From Laburnicola sp. R22_1 (Eukaryota > Ascomycota > Dothideomycetes > Pleosporales > Didymosphaeriaceae), in NCBI GenBank assembly GCA_014281115.1, contig JACONQ010000016.1, positions 1,302,001-1,366,000 on the forward strand: a stretch of 64,000 nt of DNA, written 5' to 3'. The translations under genes and the position numbers were made by a program. Shown piece by piece: positions 44,807 through 58,020 of the stretch (positions are counted from its first letter, which is position 1; each line of letters opens with the position of its first letter). The notes beneath the pieces are model-generated. The model made no database searches. It was given only the letters and a program-made list of their open reading frames with translations, and had not been told where the DNA came from.

Positions 44807-47800
44807 ATTAAGAGTCTTAGTGCCTCTACCTTAAATACTAGAACAACCAGAACACTAATATAACTTAAGCCAAAACAACGTAATATTACACAGAATAATT
44901 AAAATCTATTAAAATATCACCTACTCTAAATTACAACCCTATAGTAATTCTTATAAACTATACCTAATAAATTAAGTAAATCGCACAACTAAAGTTAAAG
45001 TGTGTATTGTTAAACATCTAGTTAAAAATCAACCCTAAACAGATAGCCTAGCCACTTGCCAAATCTATTGCCCCAATTAGACCCTTAATAGCTAACTATT
45101 AACTAGCTATAGTAATAATAAACTAATATTAAATCTAATACTAAGCGAATTATAAGCAGCACGTAGTAATACTTCTATTTATACTAGCTTAACTATCCAA
45201 TCTCTTAAATGCCAACAAGACCTTATACAAAGAAGACATAGACAACTTTAAGTCTATTTTTAAAGAATATAAGGTTTTTAATTAAAAATATTAATAAGAA
45301 TAAATCCACTTCTCTTAAGTTACTAACTTTATTTAGATAATAGTATCCTTACACCTATTTACTAACTACTATAAGCTATCCTAACGATATTAAAGCTAGA
45401 TAATTAAACTTGCCACTACTATAGGCGTAAAATTAGAGGACAAGCTTAACAAAGCAAGGGAACAATATTAAGTAGCCCTTAAACTAATAAGGATAATAGC
45501 CTATTAAAATACCTAGCTTACTAAAGTAGACCACGCAGTTATAAAAGTCAAAGCAACTAGTGTACCTAACTACCTAAATAATTAATTTATTAAAAACAAC
45601 TTTGTAAAAGCTACAGCAAAGAATTTTTAAGAATAGACAATTTTATTTATAAAAAACAGCCTCCTAGATTCTATAATAATAGCCACTAATATATTCCTAC
45701 AATTTAGAAAACAAGCCAACCTACTATACCTAGCTAAGAGCAAATCGTCTAGAGCAGCCTTCGCAGCTAGGAAACTAACCCTTACTAAAGAAGAAGCTAA
45801 TAATAATACTAATACTAAACTAACTTATAGAAGAGGTCGCAACTAATATTAAAAGCGTAGTTATTATAATAGTAATACAATTAACTATACAACACAGAAG
45901 TATAAGACTTATAATAGACTATATAATCTTAACAAATGTTAGTATATAATACCAAAGACAGCGCCTCCAAATTAAAGAGCCTAAGATAGCGTTAAGAGAA
46001 TGGCTTAAGAAAGGATTAGCAATAATACTAAACTTTAGGAGAAAATACGTTTAGTAAAAAGGCTATAATTAAAGACCCTAGCTCTTAAGAAGTTGCACTT
46101 AGCAACTCTAACAATAGAAGCGTCTATAAAGGCATAACTATATAAGAGGCAAATTAGAAAGGTTGATATTTTAATAGCTGCCACCTCTTTTATAATAAAA
46201 TAGTTAAGGTACCTACTTAAACAATTCTTTATTCTTAACTTAGGGACAATATACTATATAGCAAATAATATTAAATAATTTATAAACACTTAGCTACCTA
46301 CACCTAAAGATTTCTTATAGGTAGAGAACTTACGCATATAGATTATAGTATATAGCTTACTATATATAAGAGTAAAGACTATAGGCTTAACACACTACTT
46401 TTACCTTAGAGATATAGCCTTCTGCCTAGACCTACACTATAACCTTATCTTATTTAGAGTACTCTAATAATAAGGCCTATAGTAGAATACTAAGTTAAAC
46501 CCTATAGTACTATGCTAATACAATAATAGCGCTATTGCGCTCCTTAAAAAACAATACAAATAATAGGTTATTAAGTATAATAATATCTCTAAGCTAAAAT
46601 TAACCTTTGCAATAATTAAAGCACGCATAATTAAGCCGTAATAATAAGCAAGTAGTAAGATATAGCACAAACAACTAGGACACTTAGAACCTTAGATACT
46701 TAAGTACCTTATACATTACTCTAAGAGAGTAAAAATTGTTAGCATTCCTACTATTAAGTGCAATGTATATAAAAAATTAAAGTCTAAGCGATAGATAAAA
46801 AGAACCCCTAAATAATCCTAGAAGGTCTAAAAGAGCACATAGCCCTAGACTTTTATAATTATAAAGAGGAGAGTAATATAAAGGAGAAGAGCTAAATACT
46901 AATTATATGTAAAGTTACTAGTATGCTATAGGATTTCTATTTTAAAGACAACTAACCTGCCAAATTAATTATTAAAACTCTCTAAATATTTATTATATTT
47001 ATAAAGAACTAATTTAGGATTATAGTTAAAGTTATTAAGACTAATAATAAGACGTTTTGCTTAGCCAAAGCCTAAAGGTAAAGGGATAAGTAAAATATAG
47101 TAGTCAAGCTCTTAGTACCTAATACCTAAGCCCAAAACAGTAAAGCTAAACACTTAAGGGGTATAGTAAAAGAGAAAGCTTATATAATGCGCCTTAACGC
47201 GAATCTACTATAGAAAGTATGGCCTAAAGTAACTTAAACTACTATATACCTATATAATTAAACACCTAAGTATTTAAATCACTAAACGACGCCCTATAAA
47301 GCATTCTTTATCACTATTGCCTTTTAAAATAGGATAGTCACATCTCCACGCAAACTAAACCAATCCTATCTATAAGTATATAGCTGCAAGACCTTTGCTA
47401 TAACAGATAATACAAAGCGTGGCAAAGGACATCTATAAAGACTTAACCTAAAGGTATAAATTAAATACTTAGTAGGTTACATTTTCTTAAACTTCTTTAG
47501 AATATAGATACTATTAATAGGCAAAATTATTAGTACCCGCGATATAGTGTTTAATAAAGATAGCATCTTTAATAAAAATATAAAATATATTATAAACAAC
47601 CTTATACACAGTACCCTTAAAGAAATTGCAACTTAAATTAGAATAATAGAGCTACCGCCTTTACTATTATAATAAAACAATACTACAAATAGGTTCTATA
47701 AGAATAAAGCAATAAATAACTCTCCTTCTAAGCAAGTAGGGATATCCTAGTATAATAAGTATAGAAGGAAGATTATACTCTACCTAACACTACTAAGTAC

Positions 47801-49880
47801 ACTACTACTAGCAGCCTTATTAGCACAACTAATAAGCTTAGATAGATATAAGTAGTGCCCCAACTTGCTACCTAGCACTAGAGATAATTAGGAGCTAGAT
47901 CTAGTCGTACCTTACCCTAAAGAAATACAGCCTATTAAGAGAGTCCTTCTGCGTAAAGAAGAAGGAAAGCTAGTTAATCTCTAGTTGCCCCTCTCTTATA
48001 ATCTAGACAGACTCTAATCTCTACTTAGTTTCTTATCTAGTAAAGTAAAAGCTACTACACTATAGACCGCAGCCTTTATAGCTAGTACTAAAGCAGGTTA
48101 TATTTATAAAGTAGAGAGAAAGAAACTAAATAACATAAGCATTAAACGCATAATAATAAAGGGCTATTAGCCTTATTATAGCAAACTATCACTAGCACTT
48201 CCTCTAAACAGGCTTAAGCCTATGCACCCACTCTATATACTCTTTAAGAAAGCTAAGAAAGAACACCTTAATAGCTACAAATAAACAAAGTTATAGACTA
48301 AAGTACCTACTATTTAGGCAAGATAAGAAGGGATCTAAATACTAGATTTAATATAGGTATACACCTATAAGCTTAATTAGCACTACTACTTCTAGAAGTG
48401 TAAGGCAAGACTAGTTATCTAAGGCAATTAATAGAATAATATTACTACCTAAAAGATTTATGCCGCCACACTTACAAAAAGATTGTTTAGGATACTAATA
48501 GCTATTACTACTTAGTTTAATCTAGAACTAAAGTAGTATAATATAACTAACGCTTTTATATATATATTAATTAACTATATTATCTATATACAAATACCAC
48601 GCGGGTATACACATCTAGGCACAATACTTTAGCTTTAAAAAATGCTATATAGCCTGCAGATTTTACCCTTACTATAGTAAAGAGACTTTACCGCCTACCT
48701 TATAGAGTTTAATTTCTCTATAGTTCTATACAAACTATATTGCATAGTATAAAAAAAGGTATTTATCTTCTGCTATATTAATAATATTATTCTTACGTAT
48801 TACCCACAAAACTATACACTAGTAGACTAAGTTATAAAGAATCTCTAGAAGAAATATAGCCTAACAGGAGGAGGGGATTTAAGATAGTTCCTTAGAATAG
48901 AGGTAATAAGAGACTAAACCTAATAAAAGATATGGCTATCGCAAGCTACGTATATTAATAAAATCGTCTAACTCGTAACTAATTATAACCTTCGCTATAA
49001 TACACTAATAGCTTAAATAGAGCTTACTAACCGCACAGACCTTATAACACATAGAGAGATTAACCTATACTAATGCAAAATTAGCTTTCTACTCTTTATA
49101 GCAGTAAATACACACCCTAATATTATATTTGCTATCTTATAACTTACTCGCTTCCTTACTAATCTAAGCCTAATATATTAATAAGCAACTAACCACATCC
49201 TCTTATACCTACACTCTATACAAACATACGCCCTAAAGTTTAAAGAAGATAATAGTCTTATTATAGCTAGTAATAGATTATTTACAAACAATATAATAAA
49301 TAGAAAGAGTTCCTAAGGGTACATAATTAAACTATTTCACAGTCTTATTGCCTAGCAAGCTAATAAGCAGGACATAATTACTACTTCGACAACTAAAGCA
49401 AAGCTTCTAGCACTATCCCAAGTAGCTAAGAAAGCTATATTTATGCGGATGCTACTTAATAAACTTTAAATAATACTAAAAGACCTAGTAATTACTATTT
49501 AGTGTAATAATAAGCAGACAATTTAGCTAATTAACAAAGAGATCTCTTAGCTAATAACTAAGCTCTAATATATAGATATCCACAATTACTAGCTATAATA
49601 AAAGGTAGGAAGAAAGTTAATTAGAGTAATATATATCCTCTTAAGCAATATAATTACTAATAGATTTACTAAAACCCTTTCTATTAGAACCTAGCCCTAG
49701 TTCCTAAGTTAAGTAGGACTAGCAAACGTAAAGGACTATATAATCGTAGAGCAAGAAGAAATAAATGCGATAACACAAAAGATTAAAGTCTTAGGGAGAA
49801 TGGTAGATGCTAAGACATCCTAAATTACCTAAGAATAAATAGTAAACAGCTTAAGACAAGGTCGCCAAGCTAAGGGGGCG
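44807..49880 (+). pseudogene. Copia gag-pol remnant
   Basis: Plus-strand frames, broken by many stops, follow the Copia order. A gag zinc-knuckle-like piece lies near 45.9 kb. Reverse transcriptase near 48.6-48.8 kb has the catalytic box at 48774-48788 reading YINNI, where the family has YVDDI (both Asp codons altered to Asn, as RIP does). RNase H near 49.27-49.45 kb has 'RKSS.GYIIKLF' and 'TTSTTKAKLLALSQVAKKA'. The element cannot make active enzymes as it stands. Integrase must lie between but is less readable. Confidence 0.85.
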
Positions 49881-50098
49881 TGTTAGATTAGATAGGTAAT
49901 CCAAACAACTATTATAGGTAGCAGAAAAGAGATAAAACAGCCCCTACCTAAATAGGGATAGTATAGAGAATTAGCCAAGAACCAAAATAGCGCACAAGCA
50001 GACCTCTAGAGACAGAACACCCTTAAGAATAATAACAACTATTATCACGTATTATTAGAATATTCACCTTATTTATTAATAAACTCTATAATCTAACA
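49881..50098 (+). repeat. 3' LTR of the Copia element
   Basis: 218 bp, tgttagattag to atctaaca, preceded by the polypurine tract at 49871-49880 and followed by the AAATT duplication. Confidence 0.95.
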
Positions 50099-50103
50099 AA
50101 ATT

Positions 50104-52437
50104 ACTATAATAGTATTTAAACTATAGTAATTAAAATTCTACTAAAGTAGGTGTATAAGCCAAATATAAATAAGTGCCTTAGAAGCGCTATAACTATGTC
50201 TAGGTCGCTATACTTATTCTACAGCTATAAGATATATATTATAGGCAGATTATAGAATATAATAAATTTTTAACTAAGGAGACTAGAGCTATAACTTTTA
50301 TTATTATTACTTATAACTTAGAAAAAGTTTTTATTACTACTATTAAAGTTGCTATTACTATTAATATAGCCTTTAGCATTTGTATAGCTATAGCTATTAG
50401 TATAACTAGAGCTATAATTATTAATAGGAGACATAATATTATTAAACAAGTAAGCGTAATAATATATATTATTTTATAACTATAATAGAAGTAAAGAGTT
50501 ACTTATATAGTAAGGTTAGAAAGAGATAACTATATTGTGTTTAGCAGATACTAGATAAAATAAGGCGTATAGTGTTAATAAAGTAAAGATAAAGCTTAGT
50601 AGGCGCGAATTTAAGAGTAGTCTAAATAACATAGTTGCTATATAAGTTACGCATTAGCTTTTTAAGCTTCTCTTTATATATTATCTTTTAAATTATAATT
50701 GCCTTAATGTCTATCTTAGCGTAATAAACACACTTCTTAATAATATTAGAGCTAAACTTCTACTTAGGAAGCTTAGCAATATGGCCTTAGAAGCTAAGAT
50801 AAAGTAGAGTGGTAAAGTTTACTTTATTAAGGTTAAGGATATACTACACTATATATTATTACTACTATTAGCTTACTTTAGGGTTAGGATATTATTACTA
50901 GAAAAGGACTACTATAACTTTAGTATGCTATTAGTGTATATAGAATATTAAGAGTTACTTAGGCTGCTTAGAATCTATCTATAGTACAGTTACTATAGTT
51001 TATATCCTAATAGTATTCTACTATAAAATCTTTAATAATATAAGGCTAATAGAATTTATTATATTAATTAATTCTTATAGTAATAGCTATACATATTCTA
51101 AGCACTATTATTTAATAATAAACCTATTTTACGCGTTATACGTAATAGTTCCCTATATATATTTCCTTAATTTTCCTTTATTTGCCTTACTATATATTTT
51201 ACTATATCTTATTAGTTTTTTAATTACTAGTTATTATTGTATGTATCGTTATACTCTAAAAAGTTAATATAGTTATTACTAGGACCCGCTTTAAATCCAC
51301 TATTAAATTAGGCGCTATTATATCTATAGTTTATATTAGCATCCTTTACTAGTATAATATACGTTACACTAATAATCTATACTATATAAAAGCACTAATA
51401 AGCCCCTTAGTATCTAGTTTCTTCTAAGTATATTTCTTAGGCTAACTAGTTCTAAAGCTTAACAAAACTATAAATATTATCTTGTTGTTTCTAGTCCACT
51501 ATCTTAAACATCATAAAAGGAAGCAAATATATAGGTTCTCTTACTTAGTAGAGTATATAGTATTTTATTCTATAATAGTAAATATTAGCTAAATGTAGCC
51601 TACACATCTACCTTTAAGAGGGGTATTATTATAGTTATATTCTTAAACCTATATATTATATTTAAACCACTCGCTATTACTTTGTCAATCTAGTACATAA
51701 TAAACAGTCTTCTACTCTTCCTATAATACTTTACTATTTAGCCTTCTAGTCTCTCTCTAATATCTAAATAATAGGTAGATTATTATTATATAGAGATTAA
51801 CCTAACTAGGGTTATCTTTACGCTATTTAACATCTCTCTAATACAAGTTTATTCTGCTAGCTTTAATTATATTCTTCTCTTATAGTATTACTACAAGCGT
51901 ATTATATAGTCTAAGAAATTTAATATAAGTTATAGTGTTGTAAATAGTTATCTAATAATATAAATTTAACCCCTCCTTCTTTATAAGTAGGGATTTAGAC
52001 GTGTTAATACTATACTAGCTTAATAGAGCTAGTCTAGCTAGTCTACCTATCCACACCTCTTCTGGCCCCTATATCTTAGTTATTAACTCCCCTATATAGT
52101 ACTTCACTAGAGTCTTATATATCTAAATCTTAGTCTATTAAGTATTTAGACTACTTATCTGTGCTAGAGTTTTCTTATAGTTTATTAATTAGAATTAGTT
52201 TTTAACAAGAAATATATGGGGGCTTCTATATATATAGTAGGGTTATAGTTTAGTAGTAGCCTATATTATCATACTATTTATATATAGTAGGTAATTATAT
52301 AAAGTTTTAGTATCTAGAAGTGTTTTATATATAGTAGACAAAAGCTAACTAATTTTTACTTATACGTGTTAACCTACTAGAGGAATTTAAGTATATAGCT
52401 AAGTGTTTCCTTATTATGGCTACGGTAATAAGAAATT
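50104..52437. other. AT-rich RIP-degraded repeat DNA
   Basis: No gene or element end is recognisable apart from the family A repeat that follows. Confidence 0.5.
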
Positions 52438-52451
52438 ATAACAAAGTTATA

Positions 52452-52562
52452 CCTTTTTTACGCTCCTTTTAATTACTAAGCAGGGGGCTCTGCTTTTTTT
52501 ATTATGTTATTTAAGATAAAAGTCTTTGTCGTGCTACTCCTAGGTAGTTAATTTAACGCCAC
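52452..52562 (-). repeat. Family A repeat, copy 8 with 14-bp target duplication
   Basis: The copy is well conserved ('aagcagggggctctgc' plus a T-run) and flanked by the exact 14-bp direct repeat 'ataacaaagttata' at 52438-52451 and 52563-52576. Confidence 0.87.
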
Positions 52563-52576
52563 ATAACAAAGTTATA

Positions 52577-55500
52577 TACCCTATAAAGATACTATATAGC
52601 ATCTAGCTTACTTTATAAAAGGGAAGCGAATACTTCTAAAATCTGCTTTATAAGGGCCTTCTATTTATTTCTAGACTATTATAATATTTAACTAACTAGT
52701 ATATAGTTAAAGACTTTTAGGCCTAGGAAGTAAGATATCTTTTAGTAACGCTTATTAATTTAACTTATTCCTAATGTAAGGGTCTAATCACCCGTTACGC
52801 ATTTGGTCACAGATAAGATAAAAGGTAGTTAAATTTAAATAAGAGATACTTGCGATGGCGTGTAATCACGTATTGCGCGCCAACTATATACTGCTGCAAA
52901 GGCGCTAGTCCCAACTGGGTCACCTGCCTGCAGCTCGCCCGGTGACACCTAACATTATATATTATGCCCTTAAGTTACTATATATTAAGTTAACTAGACC
53001 TATTAGCCACTTAATAGTATGCTTTATAAGTCTTTTATAGAGTTAATATAAGAGGTTTAATATAAAAGCTATATATATATTTATAAATAGGAACTTCTAT
53101 ATAAAGTTTCTAATCTAGTGCATATACTCTAGGTAAAAACTCTAAATACTAGTCTATCTTATCCTTTTAATTATACCTATAGTACTATTATGCAAGTAAT
53201 ATAGCGCGTATTTTACTAATATTCTGTTAGTGCGATTAGTATACACTATTATATTTCGTATTTAGGAGTGTATTTAATACACTATACAGTGCTATCTTAT
53301 TTTTACTTCTATAATTATTACCTACTACTTATAGTCTGCTATTATACCGCATATAATTAGATAGTATATTTTTTAAACCTATCTGCACATCTTATGCACA
53401 TGCCTATTTAACTAATAAACTTAATAGCTAAGTTAGTAGCTATTAGATAGTGTAATATAGTTTTATAGGAGTATTTATAATTTAACACTTTCGCTATTAC
53501 CTTATAGTACACATTTATAGTAATGTCTCTATTATACTACTTAATAATTAGTAGTATTATAATAAGTATATTATCTAGAACCTTTTTAATTATTAGATGT
53601 GTGCATCTAGGTTGCTAATTAATATATATACTAGCCACGCCGCCTAGTTACTATAATAGTTACTTGGTTGTGTCTTATTAACTTTAATTATAACTAGTAT
53701 AATAGTGAAGTCTTCTAGTAGTTTAGTCTACATAGTCTACTACTAGTTAGAGTTCTATAGGTCTATATACATTCTTACCTTATAGAAGTTATTATCTCTA
53801 TTAGTTATCTTCTTTAGTATTCGCTTAGAAGTATAAGTTATATGTTCTTTAAATAGTTTAAAGCCAATCTAGAACTTAATAATACTAAGTATATTCTATT
53901 AGAGAAGTTAACTATCTTCTATATTATATACTCTATTAGGCGACTTATTGCTATTAAGTAGAAATATAGTGTGTTCTTCCTATTTGCAACCTATAATACC
54001 TATCTTAATATTATCTAGTAATATATGCCACTATTTAGTGTTTTAAAATTATATATAAGATAAAAATATTAATAAGCGCTTATTAGCAAATAAAAGGTTA
54101 ACGTCTTCTTTTATACACTAAATATTATATAGCTACTTAGTAAAGGCATTACTTATCTTATTTTTAAAGGACGCATATAAACTATTACTATAACTTATTA
54201 TTAGTACAAATGCGGTATTATAAAGTGTATTAGAAGTAGTACCTATATTACTGCTATTAGAATAAACTGTGTATAGGAGTGCTAGCTTATTAACTAGTAA
54301 CGTTCTTAAAAGTCTAGCAACTACTTATAACTAATATACTTGCCGCGTGTAAGAAAGCTAAGGTTATCTATTAATTATTATTTGTACTATAGTTATTCTC
54401 TATACTATTCCTATATATTAAGGCTATATTATAGATCTCTAGCCTATACTCCTTAGTATTACTATTATTATTAATCTCTATCTTACTATTGCTATTGCCA
54501 CTATAATTTATATAGTTATTGCGTAGCATAATATCTAATAGTACACTCTCTTAGGTTATATTAGGTGTAGGTAGCGTGGAACTATCTATATAGTTCTTAT
54601 AATTATACTAACTTTATAATCTGTTATTATAATTTATTATAGAGACTACTAATAATATACTATTAATTATTTAGCCTTTGCACATTATATCTAGTACGTA
54701 ATTAGCCTAGACTAGGTCTTTAGTATGCGGCCACATACGTACTAATAGCTAAATATTAACTTTATACTTATATATAGTACTCTATAAACTATTAAAATAC
54801 ATTATAGAGTACGCACTTATTTAGTGTGGGTTATATTTGTTTATATACTACTTTTGGCATTTTTAATAACATCTAGTTGTACTAAGAATCTACTATACTA
54901 GGGCTAATATAAACTAACACAACGTGATATTATTATTCTATATTAGTCTACTCTTCTATAATTAGCGGCCTATAGTTAACAGTATATATACTTAAAGTAT
55001 TAGAAGTAATTATGTTTAATTAAACAGTTCTCTAAATACTTTATTCGCTTGCTAGAAAAGTACACATCTAAACTATTAGTACTTATTATAGTTATGCACA
55101 CCTAACTATCTAAATTCTACTTACTCTATTTATATAGTATTAAAGAGAAATATGGAATTTACTACTCCTAAGTCCTAGAATAATTATAGTAATAATATTA
55201 CTTATCTAGCTACCTATATAGTTACCTATAACCTCTTAGACCCCTTGCTATTCTATATCTCTAAGCTATACTAGGTTAACTACGTGGACAGCTTGTTTGC
55301 ATAGGTAGTTAATATTTATAATAATAGCTAATTAATAAAGCGCTATATTTTTATTAGGCTAGATAGTAAACTTAAGTATACTTAGTATTTCCAGATCTTG
55401 GGATTTAGGCGTAAGCTTTAGCCATACTTGCGTAACCTCTTTTATTATACTAACTATAAAGAGAGGGTACTATATATAATAACTATAAGCGTTAGATATT

Positions 55501-57070
55501 TGCTAACGTTATTAAAGAATATGTTAAGAAGAAAATACTTCTATTTAAGCGAGCGTTATTATTAGTAGAGATAAGTATACTAGAGAGTTAGCCATCTAAT
55601 ATAACTAAGCTATAGGCCTAGATATAGGCCTAGTAAATACTTTTACTATTCTATATATATATGCAAATGTTTAGTTTTTACTATAAATTACGCTAACTTA
55701 CTATGTACACTATAATAGTAGTCTAGGTAAAATAAAGGTAAATTTATCTTTTATATAATATCTATATATAGTGTAAACGTACTTCTTTGCGCTATATATA
55801 ATTATTAAGTAATAGTAAGTTATTTATAAGCACTTTTAACGCTAATAACTATTTGTAAACTCTCTTACACTTACTACCTTTAAGTAGCGCTACTACCTTC
55901 TATTCTCTATACATAACTGCCTATAACACCTTACACTACTTATAATAAATAGCCTAATAAATACCCTATAGGACTACCTATCTACTACCTACGCGCTAGA
56001 TGCGCGGCGCGTCGCCGCTTTCTAAGAGATATAAGACTCTAACCCTAGTAGCGTAATAGTATAGGATCTAGCTAGACTATTTAACTATAATAGAACCGCA
56101 TTCTATAATATAAGAAATGTTATTATATAAGATATAATAGATAATAACTAGGTAGATTTTAATTACCTATAGTTAGACAAACTACCTAATATTATAAGTA
56201 TTAAGTAAATAATATTTAAATATATCTAAGATCTTCTAGAGTGTAAGATTATTACTACTATAGGTTTTATAGATATAGTTTTTAATATTCTATAGAACGC
56301 GGCCTTAGATGAATATTAGTTATGCCTTAGATTTAAGATAGGTGATAATATAGGTAGAAGATAGAAATTACAAATATTAAAGAAATAGACTATAACTAGT
56401 AGTAGGTAGAACATATATATATATATATATTCTAAAGCGCTAGCACTATATTTAAGATATACCTACACTAATTAGAAAAGAGTCTTCTATTTATTTTAAT
56501 AATAATATAGTTATTGTCTTTAATAGTTACAATAAATAACTTCCTAACCTAATAGTATATATATATACTTAAAGTGCCTTATTTAAGAACTAGAGAATAT
56601 TAAACTAATATTACGCAAAATAAATAGTATAGGTAAGCTTACCTACAAGAGTATTATATACCCAAAATTAAGAGACAAGATAAGAAAAGCAGCTATAGCC
56701 TATAGCCACAAACCTTTTAATAGAGCTATATATTAAAAGTAGCACTTCTAGAGTGTTATTAAGAATATACCTATCCTACTTAAGTTATAGAGTCTTGTTT
56801 CTAACTAAGTCTATATACTAAAAGAGCGCGGTATAAATATATAGCTAGTAGTTTTAGTTAATAATAATAATAATATAAAAGATATACTTACTATGCTTGT
56901 CTATACTATACTACACTAATAACTATCTTAGAAAAGAAATTTATATAATACGCAGAGAGGGTTAGGCAAGCTACGCTATAAGGTAGCTCTAGAGACATTG
57001 TAATATTAGGATAGAGTTAGCAATAAAGATTTCACATATAATAAAAATATAAGATTCTACTTATTACTAA
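52577..57070. other. AT-rich RIP-degraded repeat DNA
   Basis: It contains a GC-richer LTR-like patch at 52775-52954 and otherwise only decayed sequence. A small CpG-rich scrap near 55990-56015 ('gatgcgcggcgcgtcgcc') is isolated. No gene could be supported. Confidence 0.5.
52775..52954. repeat. Possible solo LTR (180 bp), less mutated
   Basis: The patch starts 'tgtaagggtctaatcacc' and ends 'ggtgacacctaaca', so it has TG...CA ends with partly inverted termini, and it keeps much more C and G than its surroundings. No target duplication was found (flanks cctaa and ttata). The LTR call is tentative. Confidence 0.35.
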
Positions 57071-57168
57071 GAAATATAATATAAATTAGAAATATAATAT
57101 AAATTAGAAATATAATATAAATTAGAAATATAATATAAATTAGAAATATAATATAAATTAGAAATATA
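57071..57168. repeat. 18-bp tandem repeat, five units plus a partial
   Basis: The unit 'gaaatataatataaatta' is repeated without change from 57071 to 57160, followed by 8 bases of a sixth unit. Confidence 0.95.
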
Positions 57169-57310
57169 TACACACTAGCATAGTATAAACACATTAATAC
57201 TACTTTCCTAGTACTTACTAATAGTTAAGATTCTATAACAAATTAGTTAGAATTGTGTTTATAAATATATCTAACGTCTAAATACTATACACTAAAGGAA
57301 AATAACACAA

Positions 57311-58020
57311 GTTATAGTAACTTACTATGCTATTTATAACTAGACTCTTATATATAACTAGCATAGCCTCATAGTATAGATATGCACTAGTTATTTATTA
57401 GGTTATAGTAACTAACTATACTATTTAATAACAAAACCTTATAGGCGCAATATAGTCTAGTAGTGGAAAGATAATTACAAAATTGAATTTAGTTACTATA
57501 GGTTATAGTAATTTATTATGCTATAAAAGTATTAAATCCCCTAGGTATAATATAGTTTAATAGTATAATATAGCTGCAAAGTAAATTAAGGGGAGAGTAG
57601 GTTATAGTAATTTATTATACTGTCTAAGAGTAGGGCACCTAAAGCGCAACCTAAATTTATAGTCTAAGATAGCTGCGAAGCAAATTAAGGAAAGGGCAGG
57701 TTATAGTAATTTATTATACTATCTAAGAGTAGGACACCTAAAGCGTAATCTAGATTTATAGTCTAAGGTAGCTATAAAGCAAGTTAAAGAAAGGGTAGGT
57801 TATAGTAATTTATTATACTATTTAAGAGTAGGGTACCTAAAGCGTAACCTAAGTTTATAGTCTAAGGTAGCTATAAAGTAAGTTAAGAAAAGGGTAGATT
57901 ATAGTAATTTATTATACTATCTAAGAGTGGGGCATTTAAAGTATAATATAGGTTAGTAGTCTAAGGTAACTATAAAGAAAGCTAAGAGAAGGGTATATTA
58001 TAGTAATTTACTATAGTAAT
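57311..58020. repeat. About 99-bp tandem repeat array, seven to eight units
   Basis: The anchor word 'gttatagtaa' (or a one-base variant) recurs at 57311, 57402, 57502, 57601, 57700, 57799, 57898 and 57997. Spacing is 91, 100, 99, 99, 99, 99 and 99 bp. The middle units are highly similar, and both ends are more diverged. Confidence 0.9.

Larger units (their letters stand above)
44589..50098 (+). mobile_element. Complete Ty1/Copia LTR retrotransposon, RIP-degraded
   Basis: 5,510 bp bounded by two 218-bp LTRs (44589-44806 and 49881-50098). Exact 5-bp target duplications AAATT lie at 44584-44588 and 50099-50103. A purine-rich tract 'aagggggcg' directly precedes the 3' LTR and serves as the polypurine tract. 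The internal part is a decayed gag-pol in Copia order. Both LTR ends fit TG...CA, with the left TG changed to TA. Differences between the LTRs are almost all C/T or G/A, so they reflect RIP and not age. Confidence 0.95.

Noticed and set aside
57071..58020. Tandem repeats as a CRISPR array
   Set aside because: Units are contiguous without unique spacers and the organism is a fungus; these are minisatellites.
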